This document shows positions 11,660 to 23,039 of a stretch of DNA of 64,000 nt, one piece after another. The DNA is from Inia geoffrensis (taxonomy: Eukaryota; Chordata; Mammalia; Artiodactyla; Iniidae): NCBI GenBank assembly GCA_036417435.1, contig CM070911.1:310001-374000 (forward strand), read 5' to 3'. Every line of letters starts with the position of its first letter. The first letter of the stretch is position 1. The notes below the pieces were generated by a model. It saw only the letters and a program-made list of their open reading frames with translations. It was not told where the DNA came from and did not search any database. The translations under genes were made by a program, and so were the position numbers.

Positions 11660-12185
11660 GAATGGAACCCTGAACCTGTAAGTGCGGACTTATTTGGAAA
11701 TAGCGCCTTTGTGGATGTGATTAAGGTGAAGACAGGCTCACCGGATGGGCCCTCAGCCCCCAGCAGGTGTTCCAGGGTCCAGGAAACCAGCACACTGACG
11801 GTCAAAGAAACACACAACTAGGTTTCCTGGGATCCTTTAAATCAATTAAATCCACAGTCTGATTTTTATTATTTTGTAAATGTATGGATCGTTTTGTACA
11901 TTGGTGGTAAAAACAAAAACTGATGTGAACTCGCTGAAAAACAATTTGGAAACAACTTTCAAAACTCTTGAAAATTTTATGCCATTTAACTCAGCAATTA
12001 CGCTTTAGGGAATTTATCTTCATGAAATAATCATAGCCAAAAATAAAGAATAAAAGGGGAATAACAGAAGGAGTCGGATATAAGATTTCTGACTCCTGGC
12101 CTCCAGAACTGGGGAGAATAGATTTCTGCTGTTTGAAGCTGTCCAGTTGGTGGTGATTTCTTACGGCAGCCCTAGGAAACTAAAA
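11660..12185 (+). mobile_element. second MLT1-like LTR, split by an old L1 fragment
   Basis: A 5'-part match lies at about 11665-11790 ('gcggacttatttggaaatagcgcctttgtggatgtg'). The 3' end lies at about 12080-12185 ('tgactcctggcctccagaactgg ... cagccctaggaaactaa'). Between them is sequence resembling an L1M fragment. The simplest reading is one LTR interrupted by an insertion; two unrelated LTR scraps are also possible. Confidence 0.45.
11880..12060 (+). mobile_element. old LINE-1 (L1M) fragment
   Basis: 'gtaaaaacaaaaactgatgtg ... aaaaacaatttggaaac ... tttaactcagcaatta ... gggaatttatcttcatg' follows the order of the L1M 3' region that normally reads gaaaacagtttggcagt...ccatttgacccagcaattcc. 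It is diverged and the boundaries are approximate. Confidence 0.45.
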
Positions 12186-12339
12186 GAAGTCTGACATTTT
12201 TCTTCAAAACTATCAGGAAGGAGGGTGTTATAGATGAGACAAGATGAGTTATGAATTAATAACTGGGTGATAGGTTCTAGGGAATGCAATATATACTTTA
12301 TCACTTTTTCAATACAAGCAAGTAAGAACTTTTCTTCTT

Positions 12340-12545
12340 CTTGCTTTTTCCCTTAATATGTACTAGAGATATTTCTCATTCATTTTTTTCACTGCACATT
12401 ATTTCATTGTATAAAAAGACCATACCTTTTTCTTCAACCAGACCCCTCCTTATGGACGTCTGGGCTGTTTTTCCAGTGTGTCTGTCTGTGTGTTTGTTGA
12501 CTTGCATGGCTACTACAAAGCCTCCCCAGAGTAGACCTGCTCTGT
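12340..12545 (-). mobile_element. old LINE-1 (L1M) fragment
   Basis: The plus strand reads 'tattatttcattgtataaaaagaccatacc ... caaccagacccctccttatggacgtctgggctgtttttcc'. This matches the reverse complement of the L1M 3' segment (ccattgtatggatgtacc...tattgatggacatttaggttgtttcc). Confidence 0.5.
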
Positions 12546-12725
12546 CTACACATCAATGCTGACTATGCAAATAACTTCAATACCATTAAACCCGTCACAC
12601 CTCCCCTATTGCTTCTCTATTTTGCATCATAGGTTACAAAACCATCCATCCATGTTCTCTCTTAATGAGATGCCTAAAATTTCCTTTAGCTTTAAGGTAA
12701 CATGCACACCCAGAGCCATCCATGG

Positions 12726-12785
12726 TTTGTGTGTGTGTGTGTGTGTGTACACTTGCGTGTGTGCATGTGTGTACGTGCGTGTGGC
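12726..12785. repeat. (TG)n microsatellite with interrupted alternating tail
   Basis: A near-pure TG run at about 12727-12748 is followed by TGCG/TGCA/TACG alternating purine-pyrimidine sequence. Confidence 0.9.
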
Positions 12786-13794
12786 CCCACACCACACACT
12801 CGATCCTCCCGAATTACATCTTCATTTCTCCTTCTCAGTAACAGACGCTTGTCCTTCTCCCATTTCCATCCTCCTCTACATCCTCTCCTTCCCCAGTGTT
12901 CCTCAGGACCGAGCACTGCTGCTCCGACGCCACCCAGGCCCTGTGGCCAGTGGGCTGCACGTGTGAGGCCTCCCCCGGGGCTGGTCTTCGTGTGTTTCGC
13001 TCCACTGGGGCCGGCTGGCTGCACACCCTTCCTCTACGCTGCGAATAATCAGGCAAAAATCACTGAAAATGGTTACTTCTTGAATTGTTCTTTGATCTTA
13101 AAGCAGCAGCTACTGCTTGAAAAAGGATACAAGTCAATTTTGACGATACTGTTCAAATTCATTAAGGGTTTCATTGCATGACTAAAATTCCCAAACCAAA
13201 ACTTTATGCCTCAAAGTTCACATTGCTCCATCATTTTTTTTTTCACCATTTAAAATTTTAAACACAAAGATTCTGAGTGAGTCGTCTCATGGTCTCAAGT
13301 TCTATGTTACTTTTGTGTTTATAATCACTGTTACTGTGTTTACTCTGAGTCTGCTGTTTAAAAGCAGGGTGTGTCACCCCCAGAAGGGAGGGAGCCTTGA
13401 CGAACCTATTGAAATGGGAGGGCTGTGTGTAACGCGTCTGCATGTGGCTATGAGTTCTCAGAATCAATGTTCGCGTGGAATACAATGTTATGAAAGAATA
13501 CATGATAAAATATGCTAATTTGAAGTTTACATATATTATTAAAACTCAGTAGGAACCTAAGCAATTATTTAGAGCTTAGACTAGCATAAAGCTGTGTCAG
13601 AGAGGAATATTTCATGCTTGACATCATTTAAGACTCCAGCGCATAGCGATAAGACAAAGCCGCTGCTTTTGTTGGTTTGATTATTATTTATTACAAATTA
13701 TCCGCGGAGAGAGTGCAGGCTGCTCACACCGCTGTCACCAGCCCAAAGCCGGTGGGTTACGGATCACATGGTATTACCAGGGTGTGTAAGGTTT
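12786..13794. other. unassigned sequence
   Basis: No repeat family or exon is recognised. Open frames near 12700-13180 arise from the TG repeat and its flank. Confidence 0.5.
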
Positions 13795-14040
13795 TCCTGT
13801 GAAAGGGGAACCTGGACCTACAAGTCATTTGTTTCCTTATAATCTATTCACAGGAGTAGAAACAGTGGGTCAAAGGGTACAGACACTTTATGTAAGCTGA
13901 CAGAGCTGCTGAATTGCTTTTCAGAAGTTTGGTACCACTGTGTACAGCAACCAGCGTGTGTTAACACACCTTCACCAACAGAGTGTGAAAATTGGTTTTA
14001 TTAACTTCTTATGCCTTATTACTTGTAGAATTCTGGTTCA
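13795..14040 (-). mobile_element. old LINE-1 (L1M) fragment
   Basis: 'attcacaggagtagaaacagtgggtcaaaggg', then 'gagctgctgaattgcttttcagaag', 'ggtaccactgtgtacagcaacc' and 'ccttcaccaacagagtgtg' are the reverse-complement phrases of the L1M 3' region (aattgctgggtcaaaggg ... accaatttacactcccacc). Confidence 0.65.
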
Positions 14041-14659
14041 TCCCATCCCATGCTATACATAAATTGAGATCCTTTTCCCTGAACCTGAGAGATTTAGACC
14101 AGGTTACGTTTTTTAGAGAGAAGGCATAAGAAAGCTGTGTAGTAACCCAGGCCACATGGTTAGTTTCTCAATGAGCTTCAATTTCCCAAGCTCTGCCTTA
14201 GCTGTCAGTGCACAAAGCTGTTTGCATCACTTACAGCCTGTTCTCAGTGATTCATTTTAACAGCAAAGTGCAATTCTATTAATGTGTCTCCTCTGGACAT
14301 TAATGTGATTTCTGCTCTGCAATTTCCTTCCCATTGTTCTTTCAGACCACTTAATGTTTCATATCGGTAATTAGCAAATTCTTGTTATTTAGTGCTAATT
14401 TTAAACATTTCATCTACTTTTGTAAGATCCTTTTTCGGTAAAGTAACCATAATTTCTTCTAAGTGTTCCCTATATTCATCTGTTTATAGTTACAAGGCTG
14501 CTCTACACCTGGGGTCACACGGCTCTTCTGCCCCTTGACCAGTACTGACTGGCTTTTCTTCTCCAGTCGGGATTCTGCCCATTGATCCTCTGGCATATTT
14601 TACTGAGCACCTACTACGCGCCTGGCACAAAGGGGGAGAGGTGGGGCCACACCCAAGAT
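14041..14659. other. unassigned AT-rich sequence
   Basis: No repeat family is named with confidence. Confidence 0.45.
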
Positions 14660-14805
14660 TAAAGAGGGAGAGAGGAACTGAAATTTCTTAAGAGCCTGCA
14701 GTGTGCCAAGTGTTATTCTCATGATTTCTGTGCATTAGTTTGCATGATACCAGTTTTGTAGATGAGGGAACAGAGGCCTGAAAACCAAGGAAGTTGGTGG
14801 GTTTG
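14660..14805 (-). mobile_element. MIR SINE fragment
   Basis: It reads 'agcctgcagtgtgccaagtgttattctc ... gtagatgagggaacagaggcctg', the antisense layout of MIR. It is old and diverged. The 14595-14620 phrase 'actgagcacctactacgcg' may be a second small piece. Confidence 0.65.
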
Positions 14806-15944
14806 GTGTCTCTCCTTGTACTCACATGAACACAATTCCTCACCCAGCCTTACATTTTGGTTTTGAATAACCACGGCTCCACAATTGTATGTGTGTGTCC
14901 CCCTCTCAGTGGTTCTCGCCGGGAGGCAATTTTGCCAGCAGGGACATTGGGTGAGGTCTGGTCACAGTCTGGATGTTGTACCTGGGGGACGGGGCTACTG
15001 CGTCAGTGGACGAGGCTAGGGATGCAGTGCTCTGGACACCCCTCAGGCAAGAGCCCAGCCCACCCTGTGAAGGAGGTCGAGATGCCTACATTCCCTGTCA
15101 TTCTCCAGCCGAACTCCAGAGGGAGATGCTGTTGAAGGCGGGCGTAAGCCTCTCCCATGCTGTCCGTCCGCTGTATTTACTCTATGTTTGACTCAATTCT
15201 CTCTCTGTGTATATTTCTAGCTAAAAGTCAGAGCGTGCTATATATATAGGTCTATAAGCATTTGTTTTTTCCTACTTCAAATATTACAGACATTTTCATC
15301 TGACACCTCAACCTTCAACTCATTCTTCTTGGTTGCTCAGTGAGCACGTTCCCTCATATGGATGCACGGAGGTTTACTTGGACGCTCCCAGTTGGAGGAT
15401 AAGAGGCCAGGTTCATTTTTCACACTGTTTCCCACGTGGCTCTATAGGTTCACATCATGATGTGTGAGGGTGGTGTCCCAGAAGTGGGGCGGCTTGTCAT
15501 CATGCACCCCCCTCTTCCTTGTGGGTGGGGTACACGTCTGAGTCCCCATCACCTTCAAGAGGGGCCCCCTTCCCACATCCCTGCCGTGTTGGGATGGCAT
15601 CAACTCCTTACTTTGTGATGTAATCTAACAAGGAAAAGGCCCCTTCATGTATTGGCCAGTTTAATTCCTTCTTCTGTGAATTGTGTCTTCACACTGTGTC
15701 TGTTTATTGGATCTAATGTCTCTCCTTATTGATTGCAGAGACTCTTGTATAGCTGTGATATGTCCTTTTGCCTGTTGCAGATGATGCAGTTTTCTTCTCT
15801 TTGTTTGTCTGCTGGCTGGACATCTCTGTGGTCTGTTCCTTGCATCTGAGAACTTGGCCAGGTTCACCATCATTGTGTTCCCATTCCAAGCGCGAGTCCA
15901 GGCATGCAGGAGGCACTGGTAAATATGAACAAAGCTAATAATTT
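14806..15944. other. unassigned sequence left of the long L1
   Basis: No gene or repeat family is recognised. The part at 15660-15930 has one long minus-strand frame, but it lacks any family motif that I can name. Confidence 0.45.
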
Positions 15945-17600
15945 GCAATGTGGATGTGAGTTTTCAAAATGTTTTTCTTCAAATAGAAAATATGAACAGA
16001 CTGATCCCCAGTAGTGAAATAGAATCAGTAATTTAAAAAAACTCCCAAAAAACAAAAGTCTAGGACCAGGCAGCTTCACAGGTGAAGTCTACCAAACACT
16101 TACCGAAGAGTTAACACCCATCTTTCTCAAACTATTCTAAAAAATTGTAGAGGAAGGAACACTTCCAAACTTTTTCTATGAGCCCAGCATCACCTTGATA
16201 CCAAAATCAGAAAAAGATGTCAAAAAAATTACAAGCCAAGGTCACCGATGAACATAGATGCAAAATTCTAAACCAGATATTAGCAAACCAAATCCAACAA
16301 TACATTCAAAACATCACACACCATGACTAACTGGGGTTTATCCCAGGCATGCAAGGTTGCTTCAATATCTGCAAAAGAATCAGTGTGAAACACCACATCA
16401 ACAAATTGAAGAATAAAAAAACATATGATCATCTCAATAGATGCAGACAAAGTTTTTGACAAAATTCAATATCCATTTACGATAAAAACTCTCCAGACAG
16501 TGGGTATAGAGGGAACATACCTCAACACAATAAAAGCCATGTATAATAAGCCCGCAGCTAGCATCGTACTCAACAGTGAAATGCTGAAAGCATTTCATCT
16601 AAGATAAAGAACAAGACAAGAATGCCCACTCACCACTTTTATTCAACATAGTATTGGAAGTCCTAGCCACAGCAATCAGACAAGAAAAAGAAATAAAAGG
16701 AATTATAATCAGAAATAAAGAAGTATAACTGTCATGGTTTGCAGATGACATGATAATATACATAGAAAATCCTCAAGATGCCACCAAAAAACCACTAGAG
16801 TCATCAATGAATTTGGTAAAGTTGCAGGATATGAAATTAATATACAGAAATCTGTTGCATTTCCACACACTAACAATAAACTATTGGAAAGAGAAATTAA
16901 GAAACAATCACGTTTACGGTTGGATCAAAAATAATAAAATACCAAGGAATAAATCTAACTAAGGAGGTAAAAGGAGGAAATTGAAGAGGACACAAATATA
17001 TGGAAAGGTATTCTGTGTTCATGGATTGGAAGAATTAATATTGTTAAAATGACCATACTACCCAGAGCAATCTATAGATTCAATGGAATCCCTATTAAAA
17101 TACCAATGACATTTTTCACAGAACTAGAACAAATAATTCTAATATTTATATGGAAACACAAAAGACCCCAAATGGCCAAGACAATCTTGAGAAAGAACAA
17201 AACTGGGAGTATAATAGGCTCCCTGATTTCAAAGTATACTACAGAGCTACAGTCATCAAAACAGTATTATATTGACACAAAAACAGACACATAGATCAAT
17301 GGAACAGAATACAGAGCCCAGAAATGAACCCATATTCATACGGGCTATTAATCTATGAAAAAGGAGAACAAAAACACTAATTGGAAAAGATATATGCACC
17401 CATATTTTCATTGAAGCATCATTTACAATAGCCAAGAAGTGGAAGCAACCCAAGTGCCCATCGATAGATGATTGGACAAAGAAGATGTGGTATATTACAA
17501 TGGAACATTACTCGGCCATAAAAAAGAATGAATCTTGCCATTTGTGACAACATGGATGGACCTAGAGGGCGTTATGCTAAGTGAAATAAGTCACAGCAAA
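15945..17600 (+). pseudogene. LINE-1 ORF2 pseudogene (reverse transcriptase part), internally deleted
   Basis: The translation follows L1 ORF2 from just before the fingers of the reverse transcriptase to the C-terminus. Seen: a block like 'LPKNKS.GP..FTGE' at about 16030-16085, the palm motif FADD encoded at 16738-16749 (the catalytic Asp pair is kept), and the block ending '[22 protein letters not shown]' (about 17115-17180). Many stops and frame changes interrupt it, for example TAA at 16726-16728 and stops around 16430 and 16605. At about 17365-17385 the reading jumps from the 'LIYEKGEQK' region directly to the 'cccatattttcattgaagcatc' region, so roughly several hundred bases of the C-terminal ORF2 segment are missing. 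The endonuclease domain and ORF1 are absent (5' truncation). The copy is inactive. Confidence 0.88.
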
Positions 17601-18320
17601 GCAAATGAACAAACATAACAAAACAGAAATGGAGTTATAGATACAGAGAACAAACAGGTGATTGCCAGAGGGGAGGGGGTTTGGGGGAGGAAAGAAATAA
17701 GTGAGGGATATTAAGAGGCACAGACTCCTAGATGAAAAATAAATGAGTCATGGGTATGCAATGCACAGTGTGGGGAATACAGTCAATAACCATGTAATAT
17801 CTTTTTATGGTGATAGAGCTAAACTAGGCTTACCTTGGTGGCATTTTGAAATGTATAGAAATATCACTGTATAACATGAATGAACATAGTGTGGTAGGTC
17901 AATTATACTTCAAAAACAAACAGACACACATACAAACAACCTCATAGAAAAAGAGATCAGATTTGTGTTACCAGAAGTGGGGGGTAGGGGGAGAAGGGAT
18001 TGGATGAAGATGGTCAAAAGGTGCAAACTTCCAGTTATAAGATAAATCATTATTAGGGACAGAATGTGCAACATGTAAAGATAATTAGCATGGCTGTGTG
18101 TCGTATATGATAGTTGCTAAGAGAGTACATGGTGAGTTCTCATCACACAAAAAGGTTTTTCTATTTAATTTTGTATCCATATGAGATGATGGATGTTCGT
18201 TAAACTTACTGTGATATCACTTCCTGGCATATATAAGTCAAATCATTCTTCTGTACACCTTAAACTTATACAGTGCTGGAGGTCAATTATATGTCAATAA
18301 AACTGTAAAAAAATTAAAAA
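15945..18320 (+). mobile_element. LINE-1, 5'-truncated, with long 3' UTR (L1MA/L1MB-like)
   Basis: This is the longest transposon copy in the window. After the ORF2 relic, the 3' UTR has two successive modules of similar layout. Module one, about 17600-17925, runs from 'tagatacagagaacaaacaggtg' to 'ggtaggtcaattatacttc'. Module two, about 17926-18310, runs from 'aaaaagagatcagatttgtgttaccag' to 'ggaggtcaattatatgtcaataaaact'. The tail is A-rich (18305-18325). Confidence 0.85.
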
Positions 18321-18325
18321 ATGAC

Positions 18326-19396
18326 AAAAATGTTTTCCTTCGAGACTATAAATATCCAGGATTTTCGGTTTTAGGTCCCTAAACGTCACCGGCTCGGCCG
18401 AGTGAGAGGTCGGGGCCCTGGACCAGGCTCTGGTGTCCTCAGGGCTCTCTCACAGCTCCTCTGGAAATCTCCACGAACACCTCGGTTGCCCCGTTCTTCC
18501 CCGCCATCCACGGTATCTCCTACCGCTTGTCCCCAAGTGTGTGCTCCTGTGTCCCAGACAGGCCCCACCCTGGGTGGAGTTAGGGAAGGGACCTCAGATC
18601 TAGGGAATCGATATGCGTCCTAAGGAAGTCACTGGAAATTCAGCACCGATTAAAGGGAGAAGCCTGATCCTGTGTGCGTGACTGTCTCATGTGCCCAAGT
18701 CAACACGAGGTCCCCGAAGGGCAAAGTCCCATCACAGTCCTTCTGTTTCATGACTTGTACTCAACAGCCAGCAGTTCATACTCAGTTCAAGTGACTTATT
18801 TTCAAAAAACTCAGTCTTTTACATCATAAAAGAGGCAGCTAACTTTCCTCAAAATGCTCACATAACATAGAAATTGACTGAGGCAACATTGAGGGTAATT
18901 AGGAAACTGTAGATTATTTAAAAATTTTCAAGTACATTGCTTTGTCTGCAGTGGTAGAGCCCTTCAAAAATAGATTTCACACTCATAATAAACTTAATGG
19001 AAGCTGGCTTCTGTGATTCAATGAGAAACCACCAGGATAAATCACTTCCTGTTGCTCTGAGAGCGCAAGCCTTTCCCGTTAGCCGTTTGACAGCTGAGGG
19101 TTGGTGGGATTATTCTAGGAAATATTCGGGAGAACATCTCCTAAAGTAATGAGAGTGGAGCTGCGGTAACAAATCGTTACCTGCAAACGAGCTTTTAAAA
19201 ACCCAAGAAAGATGCTCTTTTTCTGCATCTGAGCATGGATTTCGGGCTCCTATGCAGCCGGCGTCCAGTTAGGGCAACAGGAAGACACGGTCCCCTTCCT
19301 GGAGCCTCTCCCAGCCCCTCCACACCCTCCGGGCTCTCTCTGCTCAGAGAAGAGACCCCTTTGTTCTGCTTTTCAGAGTTAAGCACATGATATATA
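18326..19396. other. unassigned sequence
   Basis: GC-rich with some CpG at 18385-18560 and AT-rich later. No gene or repeat family is recognised. Confidence 0.5.
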
Positions 19397-19455
19397 TTGT
19401 GTTGGCTAAAAAGTTTGTTAGGGTTTTTCTGTGACAAACATTTTGGCCAACCCAA
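19397..19455. mobile_element. miniature mariner-type element (59 bp), with TA target duplication
   Basis: The left end TTGTGTTGGCTAAAAAGTTT and the reverse complement of the right end TTGGGTTGGCCAAAATGTTT match at 19 of 22 bases over the terminal 22. They have the mariner TIR form seen in cetartiodactyl genomes (ttgggttggccaaaaagttc). The element is flanked by TA at 19395-19396 and TA at 19456-19457. Almost all of it is TIR, so it is a non-autonomous remnant. Confidence 0.85.
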
Positions 19456-19591
19456 TATTTTTAAATGGATGATATGACAATTAGCATCTCTCTAGCACTC
19501 GTTGTGTTCCAGCTTCTGTGCAAAACGTCCCACATTCTTTCAGAACAATGGGGACTGAGGTCATTTTAAGCACCTAAGAAGCATTGTGTTC

Positions 19592-19681
19592 TTTTTTTTT
19601 TTTTTTTTATTGAAGTATAGTTGATTTACACTTGTGTTAGTTTCCGGTGTCGTTGTTTTTTTTTTTTTTTTTTTTTTTTTT
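19592..19681 (-). mobile_element. extremely short L1 3' end between two T tracts
   Basis: A T run (19592-19608) is followed by about 40 bp that is the reverse complement of an L1 3' terminus ('attgaagtatagttgattta ... ttagtttccggtg'). A second T run of about 27 bases follows (19655-19681). Confidence 0.7.
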
Positions 19682-20280
19682 AACTTAGGAAGAAACGGAT
19701 TTACAGAGTCACAGGAACTTGGTCTAGGGCCCCCGCTTCATGTGTAACAGAACGAGGATTTGGATCCAGATCAAGGGAACATCAGCTCTGCCTGAGGAGT
19801 AAGGACGGCCTGGGCCTGGGGACCTCGCCCCCCAGGTGCCTCCTTTCCCTTTCCTCTTGGTGGCCCCGTTTCAGGGTCAGAGGCAAAGCCCTCAGTGCCG
19901 TGCACACCTTCGCTCCTCTCCTGGGACCTGGCCCTCAGGGAGCTTCCAGGGAGGCCCATCCCACCTGGGCAGCACCTACAGCAGAAGAGCTCCCCACCTC
20001 AGGAGGCGCTATGGCATCAGCCGCGGGGGTTCGGACCTGCGCCCCAACTCCCAAGGGCGGCGCCTACTGCATCCCGGAGAGGAAGGCAACAGACGCCGGG
20101 AAGGTAAAGGAGTTGCAGAATCGAGATGGAAACCACACGTTTCTGACTCTGAAAGCAATGGCCACCCTCCTGCTGCAGCCCATCTGGGCCGACTGGCTGG
20201 TGGGAGTCGCAGACCACGGGATCGCTCGTGGGTGACTCGTGGGTGAGTCCAACTCTGCTCCCGTCACTTGTTCTGTGGCT
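19682..20280. other. GC-rich left shore of the CpG island
   Basis: No repeat is recognised except a possible decayed MIR near 20255-20300 ('tgtggctgtggacgagctactcac'). It contains the weak candidate exon at 20011-20103, listed separately. Confidence 0.45.
20011..20103 (+). other. weak candidate first coding exon beside the CpG island
   Basis: An ATG at 20011 opens a 31-codon frame (MASAAGVRTCAPTPK...TDAGK) whose last codon AAG is followed by GTAAAG, a good donor-site match. The segment is CpG-rich. The same frame stays open upstream and also past the putative donor (to about 20235), so the exon reading is not forced. I recognise no protein family in it. Its location up to 300 bp before the CpG peak is compatible with a promoter-linked first exon, but GC-rich DNA produces such frames by chance. 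Confidence 0.15.
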
Positions 20281-20760
20281 GTGGACGAGCTACTCACTTT
20301 CTGTGACCCCCGTTTCACCGGCGGGGGCGGAGCCCATCCTCGGCCCAGCACCGGCTTTGCTTCCCCTGCCTCGCGTTTCCACCGGTGCCCCCAGGACCTC
20401 TTCCGGACTCCGCACACGTCTGTCCAGACCTCCTCGGTGCCTGGGGGCCGTTGCCTTCGCTGCGGTCCCTCCAAGGAAGCGAGGCGGCTGCGTCCTCCCG
20501 GGCGGGCGTTTGCGACTGCGGCGGCCTCCGGGCGAGCCAGCGAGTTTCCAGTCCCCCCCGCCCTGGGCCGGTGCGGGCGCCCTTGGGGCAAGTCACGGAG
20601 CCTGGCCTCGGGAGCCGTGGCCTCGGGCTCAGGAAGCCCTGTGGGGACAGTTTTATTTTTTGGAGGGGCCGGGATGCTCGGCGAGGGAGCTGCCTCCGCC
20701 CTCTGGGCGTCGGGTGCCGTGTTCTCGTCTTCAGATGTCCTCGCTCTGGCCGATGCGTGT
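20281..20760. promoter_or_regulatory. CpG island
   Basis: A hand count gives about 48 CpG in 480 bp with GC content near two-thirds. The observed/expected CpG ratio is therefore roughly 0.8-0.9, unlike the CpG-poor surroundings. CpG-rich sequence continues more weakly to about 21010. No repeat element explains it. Islands of this kind usually mark promoters, but no transcript unit is evident. Confidence 0.7.
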
Positions 20761-21049
20761 TATTTCCAAAGAAAGAAGTTCGGTTTATTAGTGGATATAA
20801 ACTTTTAAATTTAATTTTGCTGTGGACAAGATGCGTGACGACCCACGGGGGAAAACACGCTTTGGATGAAAATGCCCGTAAACGAGTGGTATTTAGAGGG
20901 TTGCGTAGTAACTCAATCCTGATACCAGATGAGCGCGGCTGGCGCCTCGGCCCCGGGTTCAGGCAGCAGCCTGTCCTCACAGCGCGGGAGGGCGGGCGGA
21001 GGATGAGGTCTGTTTTCTGTTTTCTCTGAAGATTAAAAACTGGTCTCAT

Positions 21050-22162
21050 CTCCGTGAGTCTTCCTGTAGCTGTACCGTAGGCTTATTGCACAGAATATCA
21101 ATTCTTCATTGTATTGCAAAACCAGTAACAATCCACTTTCGTGTTAAACTGAGATAATAAAAGGTTTATGCCATTTCCACATGTGAGTTACATACAGACT
21201 GTGTCTTCGTGGAAGACAGAGGGGAGTTTCCAGTTACCCCACTTCCTACTCCAGCTGACAGGACCCCGTTAGCCATCACATAATTTACCACATGGGCTGC
21301 TTCCTGAGGACAGGCAGACTGGGATGCACACCTTATGATTACAGAACAGCACCCTAGGGCTGGAAGACAGCACATGGCAATCGCTGGGCCTATCCCGACT
21401 AATCTAATTATTCCAGCATCTTAGGGCTTAGAAATACAGTAAGTACACAACCCCCATCACCAGCGCATAATAAATACTACGCAAATCTAGTGAATGTATC
21501 GATGGGTAGTTTTACAAGTAGTAAGTTCCAGGAATCTCCAGAGCCTCTGTCACGATACCTCTGCACGCAGAGCGCTTCCCCAGGAGCGAAGTGAAGCGAG
21601 CAAAACCGGAAAGCAAGTGGGAAGAGTGCCCATTTGTGCCTCATTTTGACGACAGCATTACACAGTCATCAAGGGAGAAAGGAATAAAACGCTAATTTGG
21701 ATTTAAGTGTAATGCGTTACAGTCTCATTATCTGTGATGCTTTTACAGTCTTCATTTTTTTTAAATTATAAGGCCAACGTTGAAAACATGACATTGGACT
21801 TAAAAGCCACAAAGAATGTAAAAAGAAGAGTAACTTTTTATCAGCTTAAAAATTCTAGGGTCAATTGTTGAAAACTATTTAAAAACAATCTGTGCTTAGA
21901 AGAGACCTTGGTGAGTGAGCAAGTAAGTGCACGGGGACAGAAATAGCAGCGCAAAGCTGGGGCCCTGCTGCTGGTGCAGGGCTGACCACCCCCCGACCTC
22001 CCCTGTCCCCTCGGGGAGGTGGAAGGCGGTGACCCCACGCGCAGCAAGACTGTCGGGCAGTGGACGAAGGTTATGAAGTTTCTGTAAGGACTGGCAAGAC
22101 GGTGGCCAAACTAACAGGAGCCCGGGGCTTTCCTGAAGATAAAATGCACAGCAGTTACTGGT
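21050..22162. other. unassigned sequence
   Basis: Mostly AT-rich. No repeat family or exon is recognised. It ends at the SINE target duplication (22152-22162). Confidence 0.5.
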
Positions 22163-22375
22163 TTTTGGGGTTTTTTTTGTTTTTGTGGTACGCGGGCCTC
22201 TCACTGTTGTGGCCTCTCCCGTTGCGGAGCACAGGCTGCAGACGCGCAGCCCCAGTGGCCATGGCTCACGGGCCCAGCCGCTCCGCGGCATGTGGGATCT
22301 TTCCGGACCGGGGCACGAACCCGTGTCCCCTGCATCGGCAGGCAGACTCTCAACCACTGTGCCACCAGGGAAGCC
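22163..22375 (-). mobile_element. CHR-2-like cetacean SINE
   Basis: The antisense strand shows the full element: a tRNA-related head (gggcttccctggtggcacag on the minus strand, A/B boxes recognisable), the 'cgtgagccatggcc' middle, the 'gtgagaggcccgcgtacc' end and an interrupted A tail. The target-site duplication cagttactggt is present at 22152-22162 and 22376-22386, with no mismatch. Confidence 0.95.
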
Positions 22376-22386
22376 CAGTTACTGGT

Positions 22387-23039
22387 ATTTTACTTGTGAA
22401 GTGAGAAACTCACAACTAATCTGCAATGTGCTATTTGTCAGCCCAGCACTTTCTTCGCACGGAATTGGTGCCTGGAGAGACCACAGAAGCTGCCCAGGTC
22501 GCTCCGCCAGGTCACTCACTTCTCACATCAGGCCGCCCCTGCGTCCTTTCCCTCTCTGCAGTGCCCCCCTCCCCCTACTTGTTCCCTCCTGCTGTCCGTG
22601 GAGCCGTTAGCAGGTCACTGCTTGTCTTGACTGCTGCAGTCACGTCGGGGGGCAGACACAGGACCGGTTGGGAAGCCTTGGGGGTTTTGCTGCTGTCGTG
22701 ATGCCACTGCTCCTAGATCTGCAAGCCCACGCGTCACCCCTTCAACTAAACGGTTTCAGCCCCCTCCTCTCCCCTCCCCCAGCTTAACTGGCAGGGCGGG
22801 GCATTATCAGGAGTGACGGGACAGTTGGGCCTGCCAACCTCTCCTTGCCTCTGATTTTGGAAATCAATGCTGTTACAAGTGTTTGATGTCCTAAGTTTCT
22901 CCCTAAAAGCACAATGAATTTCCAGAAATATCGGGATTTACTCCACTTCTTGGCAGCAAGAAAGTCGAGGAGGTGAGCAAATGGACTATCGCCTTCCTGG
23001 TGGGAGGTGAGAGGCTATGGTAATGCCTTAAAAGTTAGC
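22387..23039. other. unassigned sequence
   Basis: No feature is recognised. It is GC-rich near 22480-22690 and pyrimidine-rich near 22760-22785. Confidence 0.5.

Noticed and set aside
12556..13181. Frames of 136 and 159 codons with a Cys/Val stretch
   Set aside because: Driven by the (TG)n microsatellite at 12727-12748.
20315..21049. 244-codon minus-strand frame and several plus-strand frames of about 190-214 codons
   Set aside because: They lie over the CpG island, where stop codons are rare by composition. Frames on both strands overlap fully, and no domain is recognisable.
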